Shown here piece after piece: positions 20,202 to 32,559 of a stretch of 64,000 nucleotides of DNA (its first letter is position 1; the number at the start of each line of letters is the position of its first letter). Where the stretch lies: positions 21,883,144 to 21,947,143 of the forward strand of contig OU342634.1 in the NCBI GenBank assembly GCA_910589415.1. Direction: 5' to 3'. The notes under the pieces were generated by a model that saw nothing but the letters and a program-made list of their open reading frames with translations, had not been told where the DNA came from and made no database searches. The DNA is from Malachius bipustulatus (taxonomy: Eukaryota > Arthropoda > Insecta > Coleoptera > Melyridae). The translations under genes were made by a program, and so were the position numbers.

Positions 20202-22468
20202 TTTTTTTTCGAGATGTTTACTTGTTGTTTGTTTGATTTGAAAAAATAAACAGTTTGCCGTTGCCCTACAACTCACATAGTATACTAGGTACCTACTCTT
20301 TTTTTTCGAGAATTAAATCACCCGACATTGCGCAGCAGCATTTGACACGGATTTGGCCATCCATATCATAATACGTAACTATTCCCTTTTCCATAGAGAG
20401 CTAATGTAATAATATGGTTCTAATCTAATTTATTGTCGAAATCGTAAAAACACGAACACCTCTTGAATACCCCGTTAGTAAGTTTCTGTGATTTCGTCAA
20501 GATATCGCTAAACCCATGATACAAAATAAAAAGGTAGGTATGTCAGCGCGCAGCCTGTGACGTCAGTGTGGTGATAGGCTACATGCGACTTGGTCGCCTA
20601 AAGTCGCCATTTAGTAACTTATTTCGACGTTTGAAGATGTTCCAGTAATTTTAATAAGTTTGACTTCAGTACCTGACTGTCTGGTAGCAAAAATGGTTTA
20701 TTGTGCGGTAAGTGCGGGTGTGAGAATCACGCAAGAAAAACGAAAGGCAAATAGATATATATCTTTTTTTAGTTTGCTAGCATATAGGCAAAGCCAATAA
20801 TTATGGGAAAAGCACCAGCACTTTTCATTACATTCCACACTCCACAAATGTTGACTTCCACCTAAAAATATTTTCAATCCTTCCGTTAGAGCTTGGATTA
20901 CAATCACCATAGTGACGTCATGCGCAGCGCGGACGAGTTTTCTCAGTCTCAAGCTGACATATCTTGTGTAGCTGTATTATGACTAAGCCCAGGCCATATA
21001 ATAGCATGAATAATTCTTATACGAAGTCTGCCATGTCAATCATGTCATATCTCATTTCTCTCGATCAATGATCAATGTCAACTTTTTTTTTAATGTTGAA
21101 AGCGATTCATTTCCTTTCATCGGAAATGAGTTCAAGCTACTATTTCAGTAAACTTCGTTTTATTTCGCAATTTCATTGGCGAGTCGGAGTTTGCGTTGGT
21201 GCTTGGTGCAGTGCCAGTGTATTTGTCTGCTGTACGGTGTTTACGTGCGCGAACACATTGGAAACACAACACTAAACTGTAGGAAAAATGCAGATATTTT
21301 CTAACGAAAGTTCATTTTTCATTGTGGTTTAGTGTTTTACAATCGTCTTCGTATATTTAGATGTCTGGAAAGATCGCTAGACGACTAGAACGGTCGTTTT
21401 GCCCAGCAGATTTAATCAATCTGGTCAACACAAAGCACTAGGAAAAGTAAGCTGGATCAAAATATTTAACATTTTTTGGCATGCCCATTTTTTATATGAA
21501 TCTAAGTCGTTACATAAAATTCCATTATTACCAAAAATTGTGATCGTTTCCATAGCACTAGCGCATTATTCTGTGTTGCTACATATTTATTATACATTCG
21601 ATTGCATTTTTTAGGAAATTGGTAATAAGTAATTTCACCTTTACCTACTTTACCTACCTACATTTAATATTAATCAAGCAAGATGCATAAAACATTTGAC
21701 GCAAACAGGTGAACAAAATGAAAATTAAAGTTCTTCTAATGGAGATTTAATTTGAAATTCCTGTTTTATTTTCTTTAAGTACCTAGGCACATACCTAGTA
21801 GTTGTACATACCAAATGTTTTAATGACCACAAAAAAATAATTAAAATTAAACATTTACATACACAAACAAATGCCTAGTAGGTACAAACAAGAAATAATA
21901 AATAAATAAGTAAACTGGCATTGGTTTAATTAACTAGAGGTATAAATACCTGTCATCGTCAAAGTATCACTATCATCTAATAATGATAGTGTTTTTGTCA
22001 TTGGTAGGTGGGTAATCTGTACTTGTTTCCAAGGTTATTTATTTTTATTTTTTAGATAAAATCAAAAATATCATTCTTGTAAATTTTTCTCACCATGCAG
22101 CACTTGAGGTAAGGCAGGTATTGACAAAGATAGGTCAAGGACCTACCAACCTACCTCTACCTGTTACCTGTTTTCTATAACCGTTACCTTGTTACCTTTG
22201 TAGTGTTGTTATTGTTGTTGAATCATGAAGCTATTGTTAAGAATAAATAATCCAGCATTATTAACATTGGGATGTGATGTTCCGCTGAACCTAAACAACC
22301 GAATCATCAACTTTAAAGGGCGCTTTGCTTGTTCAAAATTTGGTCCTCAATTTTTATTTTTGGATTTCAACTTTGACATTTATATAAATCTACGGATCGT
22401 CTGGATCCCTCCCAGTAGGCGATGATAGAAGAAACATTATCCTCAAAAGAAAGACAACAATTATACCT
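20202..22468. other. Intergenic region with an imperfect CRE-bearing inverted repeat
   Basis: After the synthetase 3' end. An imperfect inverted repeat at about 20540-20935 has a TGACGTCA in each arm (GCAGCCTGTGACGTCAGTGT and, inverted, ATGACGTCACTATGG). A G+C-richer stretch at 21150-21290 (GTGCTTGGTGCAGTGCCAGT) could be a non-coding first exon or promoter of the next gene. 21300-22468 shows nothing. Confidence 0.35.
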
Positions 22469-22756
22469 ATGGCTTGTCCACTGAGTGTTGTCCGGTGAGA
22501 TGCCACACTGATCCTGACTATAATAATTAAACGATTTGATTTTTTATGTTTTAATTCGTACTAATTCTAATTATTATAATTGTACGAATCAAATCAATTA
22601 TTGTATTTTAATATTTATATTATAATAATAATAAATATTATAATTTTAATACTAATCAATTATTATAATTTTACGAATTAAAACATAAAAAATCAAATCG
22701 TTTATAGTCAGGATCAGTGTGGAAACTCACCGGACAACACTCAGTGGACAAGCCAT
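22469..22756. mobile_element. Foldback MITE, GTCCGGTGAG family, copy 2 (complete)
   Basis: Ends ATGGCTTGTCCACTGAGTGT and ACACTCAGTGGACAAGCCAT are perfect inverted copies. Arms continue through TTGTCCGGTGAG and the CTGATCCTGACTATA phrase, with an AT-rich loop. It is the reference copy for the family (others at 521-833 and 34815-34905). Confidence 0.88.
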
Positions 22757-23275
22757 GCCTACCTTTTCAACGTCAATTTCAGAAAAAGTAAAAGACAGGA
22801 AAAGTAACATCAAATTCGGTAAAAGGAACTTCAATTTCAGAATAGTTCGTTCAGATTCAGAAAAAGTAATTTCAATTTCAGAAAAGTAGACTCAGATTCA
22901 GAATAGGCAAAGTCAATTTCAGAAAAAGTAAAAACAATTTCAGAATAAGTAATTCCAATTTAGGAAAAACTAATTTTTTATAAGCGTTACCTTCGGATAA
23001 ATGTTTTGTATTTATAGTCTACCATCAATTATTATTCATATTATCAAAGTGTTTAAACTTTATGTTATAATTACATTAAAGTGGGTAGTGATTTCACAAG
23101 CGCTTAATCAAAATTATTACAAGCTTCATGAAGGTATACCGAACTAAAATATTAAGAAGATGGTAAGACCTAGGAAAAATTTGAAGGCGATGAAACCTAT
23201 ATATGAACGCGTATTATACTATACACTAAGTTGAAACAGAAGGCAATAAATTTGAAGTTTCTAGCAGCAAATGGA

Positions 23276-23543
23276 GTGCCCCAATGGGTAATGGTATATG
23301 GAAGGAAGGTGTTATGCACTCCAAACGACTAGGCCTTCAAGGCCCTTTCGGTGTCAATCTCACTGGCCCTCACCACCCAAACGATCACATATTACATTTG
23401 TCATAAACCGAGTCATAAACATTCGAAAATTAATTTGCAAAATAGCGTGGGCTGAGCCAAGATCGAACCCACCATCTTGGGCTCCGTCGCCAGAGGTCTT
23501 CACCCATGCACCAGGAGCCCTTTGTGGGGTGCCCTACAAAACA
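23276..23543 (-). mobile_element. tRNA-derived SINE
   Basis: On the minus strand a box A-like TGGTGCATGGGTGAAGA and a box B GGGTTCGATCTTGG lie about 40 bp apart, followed by a body ending GGCCTAGTCGTTTGGAGTGC and ATAACACCTTCC. The same tail occurs inverted-equivalent at 42280-42360, which supports a repeated family. No simple 3' tail was identified. Confidence 0.6.
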
Positions 23544-23625
23544 ACTAATACATTACAGTAAATAAACATACATCACACCGAAAAAATTATAAAAATAAAC
23601 ATATTAGGTATGCACCTATAGTAAA

Positions 23626-24918
23626 GGGTTTTCCAACAAGAGGTGTTATTTTGGTATTCAAAGAAAAAGGCCATTTTTGAGATAAATGATCGGATGTCTA
23701 TTTCATAATAAAGAGGAAGGTATGCCGTTAATAATGAAAAACAACATCAGCCAAATGGCCACCAAGACCACGCTTACAGGACCATATCCTTTTCATGAAA
23801 TTTTCCATAACCAAATCGCAAAGTGGCTGCTCTATGTCCTCGATAGCCTCACGAATTCCATCTTTGAGGTCTTGAATCGACGCTGGGCTGTTGGCGTAAA
23901 CCTTATCTTTCACGTAGCCCCAAAGGAAGAAGTCGCAAGGTGTTAAATCACAAGATCTCGGAGGCCAATTGTGATCACCTCTTCCAGAGATAACACGGTC
24001 CGGAAACTTTTCCCGTAAAAGAGCAATGGTTTCGTTGCTCGTGTGGCACGTAGCGCCGTCTTATTGAAAGTAAACGTTGTCCAGATCAATACCATCCAAC
24101 TCCGACCATAAAAAATCATTAATCATCTCTCGATAGCTCAATCCATTCATCGTAACTGTTGACCCAACCTCATTTTCGAAAAAGTAAGGTCCAATGACCC
24201 CGCCGGACCATAAACCGCACCAAACAGTCACACGTTGAGGATGGAGAGGCTTCTCAACAATAACTCTTGGGTTTTCTGAGCCCCAGATACGGCAATTTTG
24301 TTTGTTGACGTAGCCACCGAGGTGGAAATGGGCCTCATCAGTCAAAATGATTTTTCGGTGGAATTCCGGATCATTTTCATGCATTTCAAGGACCCAATCA
24401 GCAAAGACACGACGTTGTTGATGATCGGGCGGCTTGAGTTCTTGTGTTAACTGAACTTTATAAGCCTTAAGAGCTTAAGACCCAATCCTTTATGCAAAAT
24501 ACGGTGTAATGACGTTTGTGGAATGCCCAATTCCAAAGAACGACGAGGAATCGACAAATCTGGGTTTTCTTCTACACTTTGGGCTACAGCAGCAATATTC
24601 TCAGTTGTTCTTGAGCGACGTGCACGGGTTTTATTCTTCACATCAGTAACTTGTCCCAACAGCTCGAATTTTTCCACCAATTTCTGTATTGCGGTCCGAC
24701 AAGGTGCTTCACGACGACCCAAAAATGCTTTAGTTTTGCGAACTGTGACTGCAAGATTTTCACCATTTTTGTAGTAAATTTTAATAATTTCAATGCGTTG
24801 TTGAAGCGTGTATCGTTCCATTTTCAGTAATGGCGTAGTTTCTACTTGTCAAATGTCAAAGAATAAAAGCTACCGAAATACCGGGTGATTCAAAATAACA
24901 CCTCTTGTTGGAAAACCC
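23626..24918 (-). mobile_element. Mariner/Tc1-superfamily element with perfect 28-bp inverted repeats
   Basis: Ends GGGTTTTCCAACAAGAGGTG then TTATTTTG (23626-23653) and the exact complement at 24891-24918; total 1293 bp. TA lies 2 bp outside the left end and 1 bp outside the right. Between them lies one transposase gene on the minus strand, broken twice. Identity of the two ends points to a recent insertion. Confidence 0.9.
23728..24821 (-). pseudogene. Mariner/IS630-like transposase, broken by one stop and one frameshift
   Basis: Starts MERYTLQQRIEIIKIY (helix-turn-helix, with PCRTAIQKLVEKFE). It carries the first catalytic Asp in ILTDEAHFHLGG, the second in DGATCHTS, and the third in CDLTPCDFFLWG, with 36 residues between the last two. 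The frame is lost by an 8-bp insertion of a repeated CTTAAG-type sequence near 24470-24479. It is then stopped at 24061-24063, where a glutamine codon before DGATCH has become TAA. Without these the gene would have 361 codons, typical for the superfamily. Function: cut-and-paste transposition at TA; this copy should be dead. Confidence 0.88.
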
Positions 24919-25261
24919 ATAATAAATGCATTTATAAAAGATTATTTATTTACAGGAAGACCCTTTGATCTAATCTTCTGAAATTGCTTTTACCTATTCT
25001 GAATTTGACTTACCTTTCTGAAATTGAAGTTACCTTTTCTGTATTTGATTTACCTTTTTCTGAAATAGAGGTTACTTTTTCTGAAGTTGACATTGAAAAG
25101 CTATAGAGTTAAAATTTTATTATTTCAGTCAAGAGTTGATTGCTAAAGTTAAATTGAAGTAGCATATTTGGATAGGCAGAATTTTAAGACAAATCTTGTC
25201 AATCTTGCCGTTTAACATATTTTTCATCTTTTGATAAAAAACGTAGAAAACGTAAGCGCTA

Positions 25262-25430
25262 AAAATAGGTCAACCGGATGGCCTGGCTCATTGACCGACG
25301 TGAACGCTCGTAGGCAGGCAGGGACTTCCCCGCGGTACCAGCCGGCGGTGGTGGGGAACGTCGCTTGCTGCGCGGACGAGTCAATCACGGAGGAAAGGAC
25401 TGGCACTCTGATCTAGCTCACGTAGGAGGA
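25262..25430. other. G+C-rich insert in repeat unit 1
   Basis: About 170 bp with CCCCGCGGTACCAGCCGGCG, very unlike the AT-rich surroundings. Open on both strands for about 60 codons, but no protein is recognised. It ends near GACGGATCATTT, a loose resemblance to the end of 18S rRNA that is too short to count. Confidence 0.35.
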
Positions 25431-25737
25431 CGGATCATTTTATATTAATTTTATTTACGTTTGTTCATTTTTTCCTTTCTTATACGACTACATTAAAATA
25501 CGTTCACATTTCCATTTGTGCCTTTTCGTGCCTTTAAAAAAATCACTTTGGAAAAAAAAACATGTCTAGGTGAAATTTACACATGCACATGGTAATTCGC
25601 GTCTTGGTACCTAATCTACCCAACATTTCACTATTGGAGTCTGGCTAACGTTTTTTTTATATTATTTGATACATGGTGTTACTTAATGCTAGGCATAATT
25701 TCAAGGGCGCGTTCCTGAACCAAATTTAAGGGTTAAT

Positions 25738-25952
25738 TTTAAGTATAGGGACCTGGGGGATGATTGTTGCTGGTTGACCCTCCACTAAGTCAATTCTTTG
25801 GTCAGGTTAGGTATTTTTTCCCTTGCCCTTACGGGTTTTTATATGTCATCTACATATATTTTATAATTTACTTACTTGAAATTTCAGTGAAAAAAATACC
25901 TGACCTGACCAATGACCTGAGGCGTACGAGCCAGGTCCCTATAGGTACTTAA
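25738..25952. mobile_element. Short foldback MITE
   Basis: AAGTATAGGGACCTGG and CCAGGTCCCTATAGGTACTT are inverted, as are TTGGTCAGGTTAGGTATTTT and its complement nearer the centre. 215 bp, no coding content. Confidence 0.7.
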
Positions 25953-26626
25953 AGATTACCAAAAAAAGGTTTTTTTTTATGAAAATCTAAATGATCCTTT
26001 TGCCCCTCGTTTTGCTCATTTTGTTGAAATCTAGCATGGTTATTCATGGGGGTAGTCTCACGAATAATATTGACAAAAAAAGATTTATGCTACTGAGTTT
26101 TTTTTTACATTTTTTTAGAACACCTATAGTACAACTTTTTTGCCTTTTTATATTTTTTTGTTTCTGAATTATAATTAGTTTTCAAGGAAAAAAAAAAACG
26201 ACTTCTTTGCATGTTGAACAATCGTTAAAATAAAATCAAGTTAACTTTAATCGTTCAGAATATTTTTTATTTCTAAGCGATATTTTAAAATCTAACAAAT
26301 GCAATGTATTAACTATTTACAAAAAATGTTGGAAATGACTACCCCGCTTCTGCAGGCTTCTGCTCTCGTAGTGTTAGTACCTAAATATCAAACTAATAAG
26401 TCAAATTGTGGTGACAATGTTAGAACTGTCATTCAAAAACCAAAGCCAAGATTAACAGACAATTAAAGTACATAATAATTGACAAACTATTGCCAAAATC
26501 AACTTTTCCAACTTACTGGCGCTAATGTTTCCAGTTGTAAATTTTTTCTCACTTCTATTTTTTGTGTTTTGAAAATGAATTTAATTGTGTTTAACCACCA
26601 TTTTAACACATAACTTTTTTGAGATT
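25953..26626. other. AT-rich spacer
   Basis: T- and A-runs only; nothing recognised. Confidence 0.4.
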
Positions 26627-27287
26627 GATTTTAAGACAAATCTTGAGCTTTAACGTATTTTTCTACTTTGATTGAACAACGTAGAAAATTAACTTTCTTG
26701 AAACAAAAACGCCATACCTTTACTCTTTACTCCACCCAAAAGCTACTCATGGCAATTCGCGTATACCTATAAGTACCCAACATTTCACTATTATTGGAGT
26801 CAGACTAATGTTTTTTTGTTTTTTATTTCATATAAATAGGTGTAATTATACTGGTAGGTACCTACTTGCTTAAGAGTGGTAGATTTGGGTAGAAAAAATG
26901 TCGAGCCAAATCTTGACATTTGACGTAGAAAAACGTAGCAAATTAATTTTGAAAAACAAAACGTCATGCCTACTCCACGCAAAATTTCCACATAGCAATT
27001 GACGTGCTCTTACCTCTACCTACCTGCCAAACAATTCATTCACCATTGGAGTGAAGGAAGCGTGAAGCTAACCTGTTTTTGTTTTATATTAAATAGGAAA
27101 ATGGGTATAATTGGTACCCGCGTAAGAGTGGCTTTAAAATTATCAAATTTGGGTAGATAGAATTTTAAGACAAATCTCGAAATTTAACTTATATTTCCAC
27201 TTCGTTTGATAGAACAATGTAGAAAAATTAATTTTGAAAAAAACCGCCATGCCTACTTCCCGCGAAATTTAAGCGGTCATCAAACTG

Positions 27288-27420
27288 GAGCGGCTGCGGT
27301 AACGGTAGCGTTCAAACGCAACACATACGTTTGCTTGTCGATGATGACTTCACACCAACAGGACTTGAAAACGCGGCCTGTGTTGCGTTCTGAAATGCGA
27401 CCGCGCGGCTAGACGCTATC
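27288..27420. other. G+C-rich insert in repeat unit 4
   Basis: CpG-dense block (GCTGCGGTAACGGTAGCG, GCGACCGCGCGGCTAGACGC) with partial internal symmetry around ACGCAACACATACG. Could be a CpG-rich promoter or a small element. Confidence 0.3.
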
Positions 27421-28892
27421 TGTCAGTGTGGTCAGAAAAAATAATGGAAGCAAATAAAACTTGAATATAAAAGTATTCACAAGACTAATAGAATATTCGT
27501 CGAGGTATTAGGAAACTCCTTTAATGCTGAAACTATACCTACAGGACAGGGTGTCAATTTGAAAACTTGCCACCCCCCAATTCTTATGAAATTTTTTTTC
27601 CAAAGAAATCCCGAAACAGGTCAATTTTTAAATTGAATTTATGTTCTATTGACGTAAAAATATTTTTTACAGGGTGTTCCTTGACTCAGTAACTACGATA
27701 TGGTCTATTTTTTTGAATGGGACACATGTATATTATTACATTTTCAGATTGTCACATATGAACAAAAAAATAAATAAAAAATTTGGTATTCATAATAATA
27801 TTATTACTCGACATTGAATGAAAATGTAGGTACCGTATGTTGTACGTTACAAAAAAATAAGTCAAGCAATACATTATTTCGTCAAAAGTCAAAAATAATG
27901 GAATTTTCTTACTTATGCGTCCATTAAGTATTCAGTTGAAATTTGGCACACTCGAGGGCACACTCTTCTTTCATATGGCGGCGCACTTTTTGCGTACTTT
28001 TGTTCACACCTGGTTCAGAGATATCGTAGGTATAGGTACGAGGTTTATCGAAAAAGACAATTTTTGCCAAAGGGTAAAGTAAGAGTACGTTTATTTTCGA
28101 CAATATCAATAATTGCTACCTACTTGAAAAAGTTAATCTGAATTGGAAACAATATTCAATTTGCAATGTATGAAATATAAGTTTAAGAACAAAAAAAACG
28201 ACTTTCAGGTTCAGGCGCGTTGCCTCTTAAAAACACGGTTAGTTATTTTTTTCTTTTAATCAGGTTATTTCCCGAGTCAGGTTTCTTTTATTCCGTTTCA
28301 TTAAATAAGACTGCTGGATTGTTCGGGGACTTCTAAGTTCCACTATAAGTTCCTGGCTGGCTACCTGTACCTACCTAACAACTGTCTTTTAGACGTATGC
28401 TATCTTATCATGTATGAAGTCGTTAACTCTGAAATTTTATATCATATTAATTTAGAACAGGCTGACCTTTTGAACGACTATAGTAGGTACTAGTACAACA
28501 ATATTCATACATTCATACACCGACACCGCTGACCTTTAGACTCATTTTACGTTCAGCTATTATAAAGTTTGGAAAAGTAGAGTAACAAGATTTGAAAATT
28601 GTACCTATGGCTCTTACTAAGCGTTTAACAATATTATATGCGTGAAACGTATTTATAAGGGGTAAAACCGCAAAGGATGGTAAATTAAGATTATCCTTTA
28701 TTCTTCTTACGCATTCCTTCTCTCGGATTCTCGCATTCTCTCAAATTCTTACACCCAATAAAGTAATCTCTGTACAGGTGACCCAACACTAATTGGCCTC
28801 AAAAATGGCCTTTGAAAATAGAGATTAGCCCCATTTAAGCAAAAAATCCATGCAGACATGCCTTTTTTTGCTCTAATTTAGTTTTTGCTGTA
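27421..28892. other. Spacer with one foldback remnant
   Basis: A remnant with two CAGGGTGT motifs (27546 and 27670) at about 27540-27690; otherwise nothing recognised. Confidence 0.4.
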
Positions 28893-29394
28893 CAAGGTGG
28901 GCAAATTGGGATGTTTCTATAGGAGATCTCAGTAACTATAAGAGCTATGGAAAAATGAATGGCACATTCTCTATCGCTTTTTTTGAGAGTAACTCAATGG
29001 TGAAAACCGGAACTCGCTATCTTCTTTTGTTTTCAAGCTATAATGAAAAGTACGATTTTTCACGATATCGATAAATGTCGATATCTTTCTTGGTTTTCAA
29101 GTTAGAGAAAAGATATTTGCACATTCTTCAGGCACTTTTTGAGTAGAATAAAACGGCCTCAACAGATTTTGAATATCTTTTTTCATTTTTCCGTTATAAC
29201 ATAAAGTTGTATTTTTTTAAATGGAAGTCATAGTGGGCCATGAACTAATTAAATTGAGTATTTTTTTCTCTTTGCAAAGCGGAACAGTCACTTTCTAATG
29301 AAATGGACCACACCCAGGTACGAAGTTTTAAGAAAATAATACCCCTATAAAATTGTTTAAACTATTATCCAAGAAGAATTAGACAGATATGATT

Positions 29395-29515
29395 ATACAG
29401 TAGGAAAGATTATTATTAGTGTTCTTGTTATTATTATTATTATTAGTATTATTACTATTATTATTGGTATTATTATTATTAGGAGTATTGTTAATATTAT
29501 TAGTACAATAAACAA
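29395..29515. repeat. (ATT)n microsatellite
   Basis: TTATTATTATTATTAGTATT-type array, interrupted. Confidence 0.85.
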
Positions 29516-29676
29516 AAGAATAAATTGTAGGTTGAGGAAAAATATAAATAAGTTAATAAATTCTTTAGTAGGTATATACGACTTAAAGAACGAATTCGTT
29601 CATCAGAGGGGAAGAAACGATAAGCAGATCACGTAGGCCAGATTCCTAGGGAAGGGACGAAAGGAGTAGAAAATTG

Positions 29677-29684
29677 TATATAAA
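29677..29684 (+). promoter_or_regulatory. TATA box candidate
   Basis: TATATAAAG followed 25-35 bp later by TAACAAAACAGACGGATCG, where transcription could begin. It lies directly before the duplicated block, as expected for an LTR or other element promoter. Confidence 0.4.
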
Positions 29685-29708
29685 GGGTCGGGAGCTCGAG
29701 TAACAAAA

Positions 29709-30212
29709 CAGACGGATCGAGAGAGAACAGGTTTGCTGGCAGCCCATGACTGGGAGTACGCTTACCTGGCAATTGCATATTGTTCTGGCAGCCCATGATT
29801 GGGAGTACGCTCAACTTGTAATTGCCTCTTTCTTTCCTGATACACTACTTTTTGGTCGATTGTAGTCGCGGCAGCCCATGACTGGGAGTACCTTCTATAA
29901 TCGAGCAAAGTGTAGATTTTCCAATAAAATATCCAAATTTATTAAATCAATATTTTGACAGTTAGGGATCAGACGGATCGAGAGAGAACAGGTTTGCTGG
30001 CAGCCCATTACTGGGAGTACGCTTACCTGGCAATTGCATATTGTTCTGGCAGCCCATGATTGGGAGTACGCTCAACTTGTAATTGTCTCTTTCTTTCCTG
30101 ATACACTACTTTTTGGTCGATATTAGTCGCGGCAGCCCATTACTGGGAGTACCTTCTATAATCGAGCAAAGCGTAGATTTTCTAATAGAATATCCAAATT
30201 AATAAAATCAAA
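29709..30212. repeat. 261-bp tandem duplication with iterated GGCAGCCCATGA phrases
   Basis: CAGACGGATCGAGAGAGAAC begins both units (29709 and 29970). Each unit contains GGCAGCCCATGACTGGGAGT three times at different spacings. The two units are nearly identical, so the duplication is recent. The block resembles the leader of an LTR element but no LTR pair was found. Confidence 0.8.
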
Positions 30213-30454
30213 CAAAATTTAAATATTCAAATATTAAAATTCGTCAATAATCTTCGCCTAAATTAAATTATTTTAAATTGTAAAACTTCTGAGTAGGTAT
30301 AGTTTTCGGGTGTATTAAATTTCACGAGACCGCCAGGCGCCAGTCCCCGTAACGGGACATCACATCACAGGCACCCTTCGTGCTAAACGACCTCTTGAAC
30401 TGTCTTTAGATAAACAAACCAAATCAGCTGGGGTGTCACTTACATAGTTGCAAA

Positions 30455-30513
30455 ATGAAGCCTAAGAAACGAACTGCGTCGGTTGTAGAGACGGTAGACT
30501 ACGAAATTCCTCC
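30455..30513 (+). CDS. Possible short first coding exon
   Basis: ATG then KPKKRTASVVETVDYEIPP, basic then acidic, ending at CCAG|GTTAGT. It follows a spliced-looking leader and the TATA box at 29677. No homology is recognised and no second exon was seen. Could be the start of an element gene or chance. Confidence 0.2.
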
Positions 30514-31358
30514 AGGTTAGTTAATATAATATTGTAAATTGCCAGACTTTAGAAGTTAGTAAAATTGATTAAGTAAAATGTAAATATTAATAATTAGGAT
30601 TTTTCATTTAAATATTAAAAGTTTTATAATGTTAGAAAATAACATTATTCGACCAAGGTCAAAGTTAAATTTCCAAAATTAAAATCAGTTCAGAAAAATC
30701 AATTCAAAATGATCAAATCACACGGAAATTATTTATTCTGGTGGGTGCAAATTTTAACCTAATATCTATCTCGTGACTGATGTCTTGAGGCTAGTTAAAC
30801 GCAATACGTGAAGTTGCAGAGCAATTTCATGGAAATTTAAAAAACGAGGAAAGAAAGAAAACTTTCAAAATCAAAATAAAACAAAATCGTTCATTAGTCC
30901 ACATTGGACAGTGACAGCGAGTAATTTCAAGTAATCAACCTTAACGGAACTCGAAGCATCCTGGTTCTCTAAAAAGGGTTAAATGGCCTTACAGTAATGA
31001 GATCTCAAATGATACTCGCAAACATATTACTAAGGACCATATCGTCGTCGTCTAGAGTCTCTAGGTCTGTGTGGAGAGTCGAGTTTTGGCGATTTATCTC
31101 TGAAAGAACTCACGTCTTAAAATTCAAATAAATTCAGCAAAATAGCGAAATATTAGAGTCAAAATGACAGTCGCTTGTTGGATATTTAACTAATGTGAAT
31201 TTAATAAATCTTCTTTCGAGAATACTCAGTGACTATCAAAATTACTGCAACAGAGACACTTTTCATAGGCACAAATATGAAAGTGGAAAAAGGTATAAGG
31301 GTCTCACAAACCCGTATAGGTAAAATAAACAAACAAGGTATTTTCAAAATTAAGGTAC

Positions 31359-31547
31359 AAGGTATTTCGGAGGAACTCTGGGAGAACTAAACTCTACCCA
31401 CAATGAGTACTCACGAAACAACAGGTCACAAATAAACTTGACAATTTATTAAACAAGGTAATTCGGAGAAACTCTGGGAGAAATAAACTCTACCCACAAT
31501 GAGTACTCACGAAACAACAGGTTACAAATAAACTTCGACAATTTATT
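31359..31547. repeat. 95-bp tandem duplication
   Basis: CAAGGTATTTCGGAGGAACT starts unit 1 (31359-31453) and CAAGGTAATTCGGAGAAACT unit 2 (31454-31547). Both contain CCCACAATGAGTACTCACGA. A third partial unit begins at 31551. Confidence 0.85.
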
Positions 31548-32559
31548 AACAAGGTATTTACAAGGTATAAAACTCTAGCGTAATATTTGCATAGTCACGA
31601 TGTATTTTTGTGGAAAGAATTATTAAAAACACTCACGACGCTGAAGCCAGCATAAGTAAATAACAGACTTGCAAAATGGCAACGTCGCACGACTGAAATC
31701 CACCCTAACACGAAAACAAATCTCAGACAAACAGGTGGCGTCCACTTAGACGACCTTCCGGAAAAAAAGGAGATAATAAATTTAACTTTGAGCTGGAAGA
31801 ATAATGAATTATGTTATATAGAAATAATTGTATTATAATTACCATAAATAATTAGACCAAGAAAGTGTCACTTAACTTGATATTATATTAAATACTTAAA
31901 ATAAAACTTGTAAGGTTGGTTAACCTAATTCAAAATGAAAAAAAAAAAAAAATGTAAAACATGAAAATTATTAAACAAAAAAATGTAATTAGGTTAAACA
32001 AACTGCGACCAGTTTGAAAATAGATGAAATAGTGTCGCGGGTTGTTTCCCTAATTTTTCTTGAGGTAGAAAATTCAAAAATTGCTTAGGAAAATTAAATT
32101 TCTCTCGAGTTAAAACAAAACACTTTAACGTTCAGTTCACTCTCTTTTGAAAGTCTGGTAATGAACAATGATAGGTGAAAATCGCGCGCTGCCCTCTTTT
32201 CTTTGCCAACTCCATTTGAAAACAACTGAAGTTATTACGGGCGACACAACGTATTTTTTTGTGGAAGAAGGGTTCTAACCACTTTTGACGATCACATCAC
32301 GACTAGGCCAAGGGGAAAGGGGAAGGGAAGTGAGCTTTTCTCACACAGACAAGCGGACCCGGGGTTGGGTGATTACACTAACTCAAAAATGTAAGAGAAC
32401 TGGGCTTTGACAGGCGTCTTCATATACTATTCTAAATGACATTCACGCCCACTACGTGACTAGTCAAAATAAAAATAAAAAAATCTCAGGTAGCTAGATA
32501 AATTCAATTTATTTTGAAAAATGTAACTTTTCATAAATTTTTAACACACATGTTATACA

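Larger units (their letters stand above)
22763..25100. mobile_element. FB-like element with short-repeat arms, invaded by a SINE and a mariner
   Basis: The left arm (22763-22972) is a degenerate array of ~20-30-bp units built on AATTTCAGAAAAAGTAA. The right arm (24978-25100) is the same array inverted (TTACTTTTTCTGAAGTTGA). Outermost sequences TTTTCAACGTCAATTTCAG and CTGAAGTTGACATTGAAAA match as complements. Inverted arms made of short tandem repeats are the hallmark of Drosophila FB elements. The centre holds a SINE and a mariner-like element. Confidence 0.65.
25178..27290. repeat. Dispersed ~250-bp tandem repeat, four degenerate units
   Basis: Units near 25178-25670, 26627-26850, 26890-27110 and 27160-27290 share AATTTTAAGACAAATCTTG, AACGTAGAAAA, GCCATGCCTACT, CAATTCGCGT and CCAACATTTCACTATTGG. 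Units 1 and 4 are interrupted by G+C-rich inserts at 25262-25430 and 27288-27420. Confidence 0.65.

Noticed and set aside
22770..25095. CRISPR-like array of AATTTCAGAAAAAGTAA units
   Set aside because: Units are degenerate, spacing is irregular, the genome is eukaryotic, and the array is present in both orientations around a central segment.
25360..25440. Resemblance of GGACGGATCATTTT to the 3' end of 18S rRNA
   Set aside because: Only about ten bases match and the upstream sequence does not continue as rRNA.
29629..30212. Complete LTR retrotransposon
   Set aside because: There is a TATA box and a duplicated leader-like block, but no LTR pair, primer-binding site or gag/pol frame could be shown.
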